Shown: one piece after another, positions 62,305 to 64,000 of the stretch | Layout of the letters: each line of letters opens with the position of its first letter | How positions within the stretch are numbered: position 1 is the stretch's first letter | Position numbers and translations under genes: made by a program | NCBI RefSeq assembly: GCF_026212465.1 | Contig: NC_080053.1 | Coordinates: 18,927,342-18,991,341 of the forward strand | DNA length: 64,000 nt | Reading direction: 5' to 3' | Source: Amaranthus tricolor | Lineage: Eukaryota; Streptophyta; Magnoliopsida; Caryophyllales; Amaranthaceae | Notes under the pieces: model-generated | Databases searched by the model: none | The model's input: only the letters and a program-made list of their open reading frames with translations | Told to the model about the DNA's origin: nothing

Positions 62305-64000
62305 GTATTTGTTTCTTATGCCAATGTCTTCAGACCAGCTTTTTTTTTTGTTCATCTTTATAGAGATTTTCAGAATGGACGTCTGTTGTACAGGATAATG
62401 CAACCTCTGTTTTGAGAATTTTGGGAGTCTGTTCTCTTGATCCGCAAGTCTTTTTCTTATCTGTTTTTAGGGGTTTGGGTGGGTTTTGGGAGGGGGTATT
62501 GGGATGGGTGCTGTGTTACCTAATTTGCTAAATAGTCGTATCTATTGTAATTGCCTGAAATGACCTAAACTTTGCTTGTTTCATTTCCCAATTCGACTGA
62601 GAGATTAGTTATCTAGGTTCCATTGGTTGGTAGGAGTTTTATCATGTATTCTTCATTAATCAGCCTGAGGAGAACATGGGATTATCACTGTAGGTATGCT
62701 GATCGGAGATATTTAGCAGTTAGTTATGCTTGATGTTCTGTAATGAGCGTGTGCTTGTGCAGCTTTCTGGTGTGTGTAATGAACTGGTAGGGAAGAAATT
62801 GACATTCTAAGAGAAATTATGAATTTTATTGAATTGAGGAAAACTTACAGAAACACTAAAGATGCTTTCTTGCCTTCGAGTGGATGTAGAACTTTTGGAA
62901 GGTCATTACAAGCTCAATTGAACTCACTTAATGTTCATAAAGCACATGAATATTTATATATTTGATGAGATATAAACCAATCCACAGTCAATTTAAATAA
63001 AGCAAAGTGTTTCTTAATTGTCTTTTTCAATCATATTTGACGAATAACTGGATCTCTGTCAACTTAACCCATTTTTGAATGTCAGCAAGTACATTTTTAA
63101 ACCTACACAACTCATTCTGAACCAAAATGGAGTTTAATTGGACAATCAATCTGAATTGAACAATTAATGTGAACCTGAAGCCGAATCTTACGTGACTCAA
63201 TTTTCAACCGATTCAAGTTTATTAGCCGACGAGGGCCTGCAATGCTCTAATCATGCTTGGTTCCAGCTTAGACTTAGGATTCCACTGACGCAAATCTTAT
63301 ACTGAATTGCAACCAACTCGAACCCTCTGAAAGCAAACCTCTACTAACAAGTTCTTAATTGCACATATACGTGCACAACATAAGAATTTTGAATTGTTTA
63401 AAGTAATATAAGATTATATTAATATGTTAACTGTGAGTGTCTGACCAACAAAATATCTTCACTTTTAAATTTGATTAGTCATAAGTTAGGTGTTTTTTGA
63501 ACATTGAAAGAAGTTTTGTTTTTAATAGGGAAATAACTTTGCAATCCGAGGAGGTGAAATAGGAAATAAATTTGCATTTTGAGATGAATTAGGCAACATA
63601 TAGTGTCAACGAAAAGTAGTCTTCCTTTTGTACAATAGCAATCACATATTCGTATAAATAGTTGCAATCTCCACTCTGATTCATTACATTGTGTTAATTA
63701 CAATTTGCTTTGTTTTATATCAAAATCCAAGGTTGAAAACTGCACTTTCCACATAGTGCATATGCTTCGGTGGCTACATTTTTAGCTGTTAGATTGACTT
63801 GAACATTGGGCACTTTTAAGTTTTTTGTGAAGTTTTCTTTGGAAGTGATTAGTTATATTCGACTTGTTCTTGACACCCAGTAAGTCTCAATCATCTGCAC
63901 AAATTGTGTTTTGATATTTTCCAGTCAATTGAAAGAAGAGTGATTGCCGGCTAGATCATTGACTGATATTAGCATCTTATACTCAAATTGCATCTGTTTG
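62305..64000 (+). other. Region after the last recognised COG1 exon
   Basis: Most of this 1.7 kb looks like intron or intergenic AT-rich DNA. A stretch starting after TTATAG at about 62369 stays open in the phase expected from the COG1 exon ending at 62304 (RFSEWTSVV, then LRILGVCSLDP), but it lacks a strong donor and its similarity to COG1 could not be established. No stop-terminated COG1 tail is recognised before the window ends. Confidence 0.4.

Overview
This window is nuclear DNA from a flowering plant, most likely a eudicot. The genes have GT-AG introns. Two are KORRIGAN-type GH9A endoglucanases, one is a plant GH28 polygalacturonase, and one is COG1. The intergenic DNA is very AT-rich and full of plant LTR retrotransposons, an RTE-type LINE tail and Stowaway and Harbinger-like MITEs. 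The sequence alone does not fix the species.

Layout. (1) 1-24.9 kb is a cell-wall gene cluster, all on the minus strand: the first part of an exo-polygalacturonase-like gene (cut by the window start), then two tandem five-exon GH9A genes. The upstream copy (12.46-24.67 kb, 635 aa) has the full KORRIGAN plan: cytosolic tail, one membrane anchor, GH9 domain and Pro-rich C-terminus. The downstream copy (8.0-11.36 kb, 547 aa) keeps an open frame with identical internal exon lengths and phases, but it has lost the cytosolic tail, the Pro-rich end and the GH9 catalytic-acid glutamate. (2) 24.9-56.0 kb holds no recognisable host gene. It contains a 2.45-kb solo LTR with a perfect 5-bp target duplication inside an older copia fragment, foldback elements (one carrying a decayed tRNA-Ile), decayed copia and Athila-like pieces, and a large chromoviral LTR interrupted by a nearly complete 6-kb chromodomain Ty3/gypsy element. 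(3) 56.0-62.3 kb carries COG1 on the plus strand, five exons covering about 1006 codons. Its last exon(s) are not recognised and probably lie beyond the window.

The polygalacturonase (pectin) and the GH9A enzymes (cellulose synthesis or remodelling) act on the cell wall. COG1 belongs to the Golgi tethering complex that keeps glycosylation enzymes, including wall-polysaccharide machinery, in place. No operon-like link between these genes is implied. The most notable observations are the likely catalytically dead tandem GH9A copy, the shared Asp-to-Glu change at the GH9 base position in both copies, the tRNA-Ile relic inside a nested foldback element, a repeated 23-bp palindrome inside another foldback region, and the exactly 80-bp (4 x 20) length difference between the two LTRs of the gypsy element.
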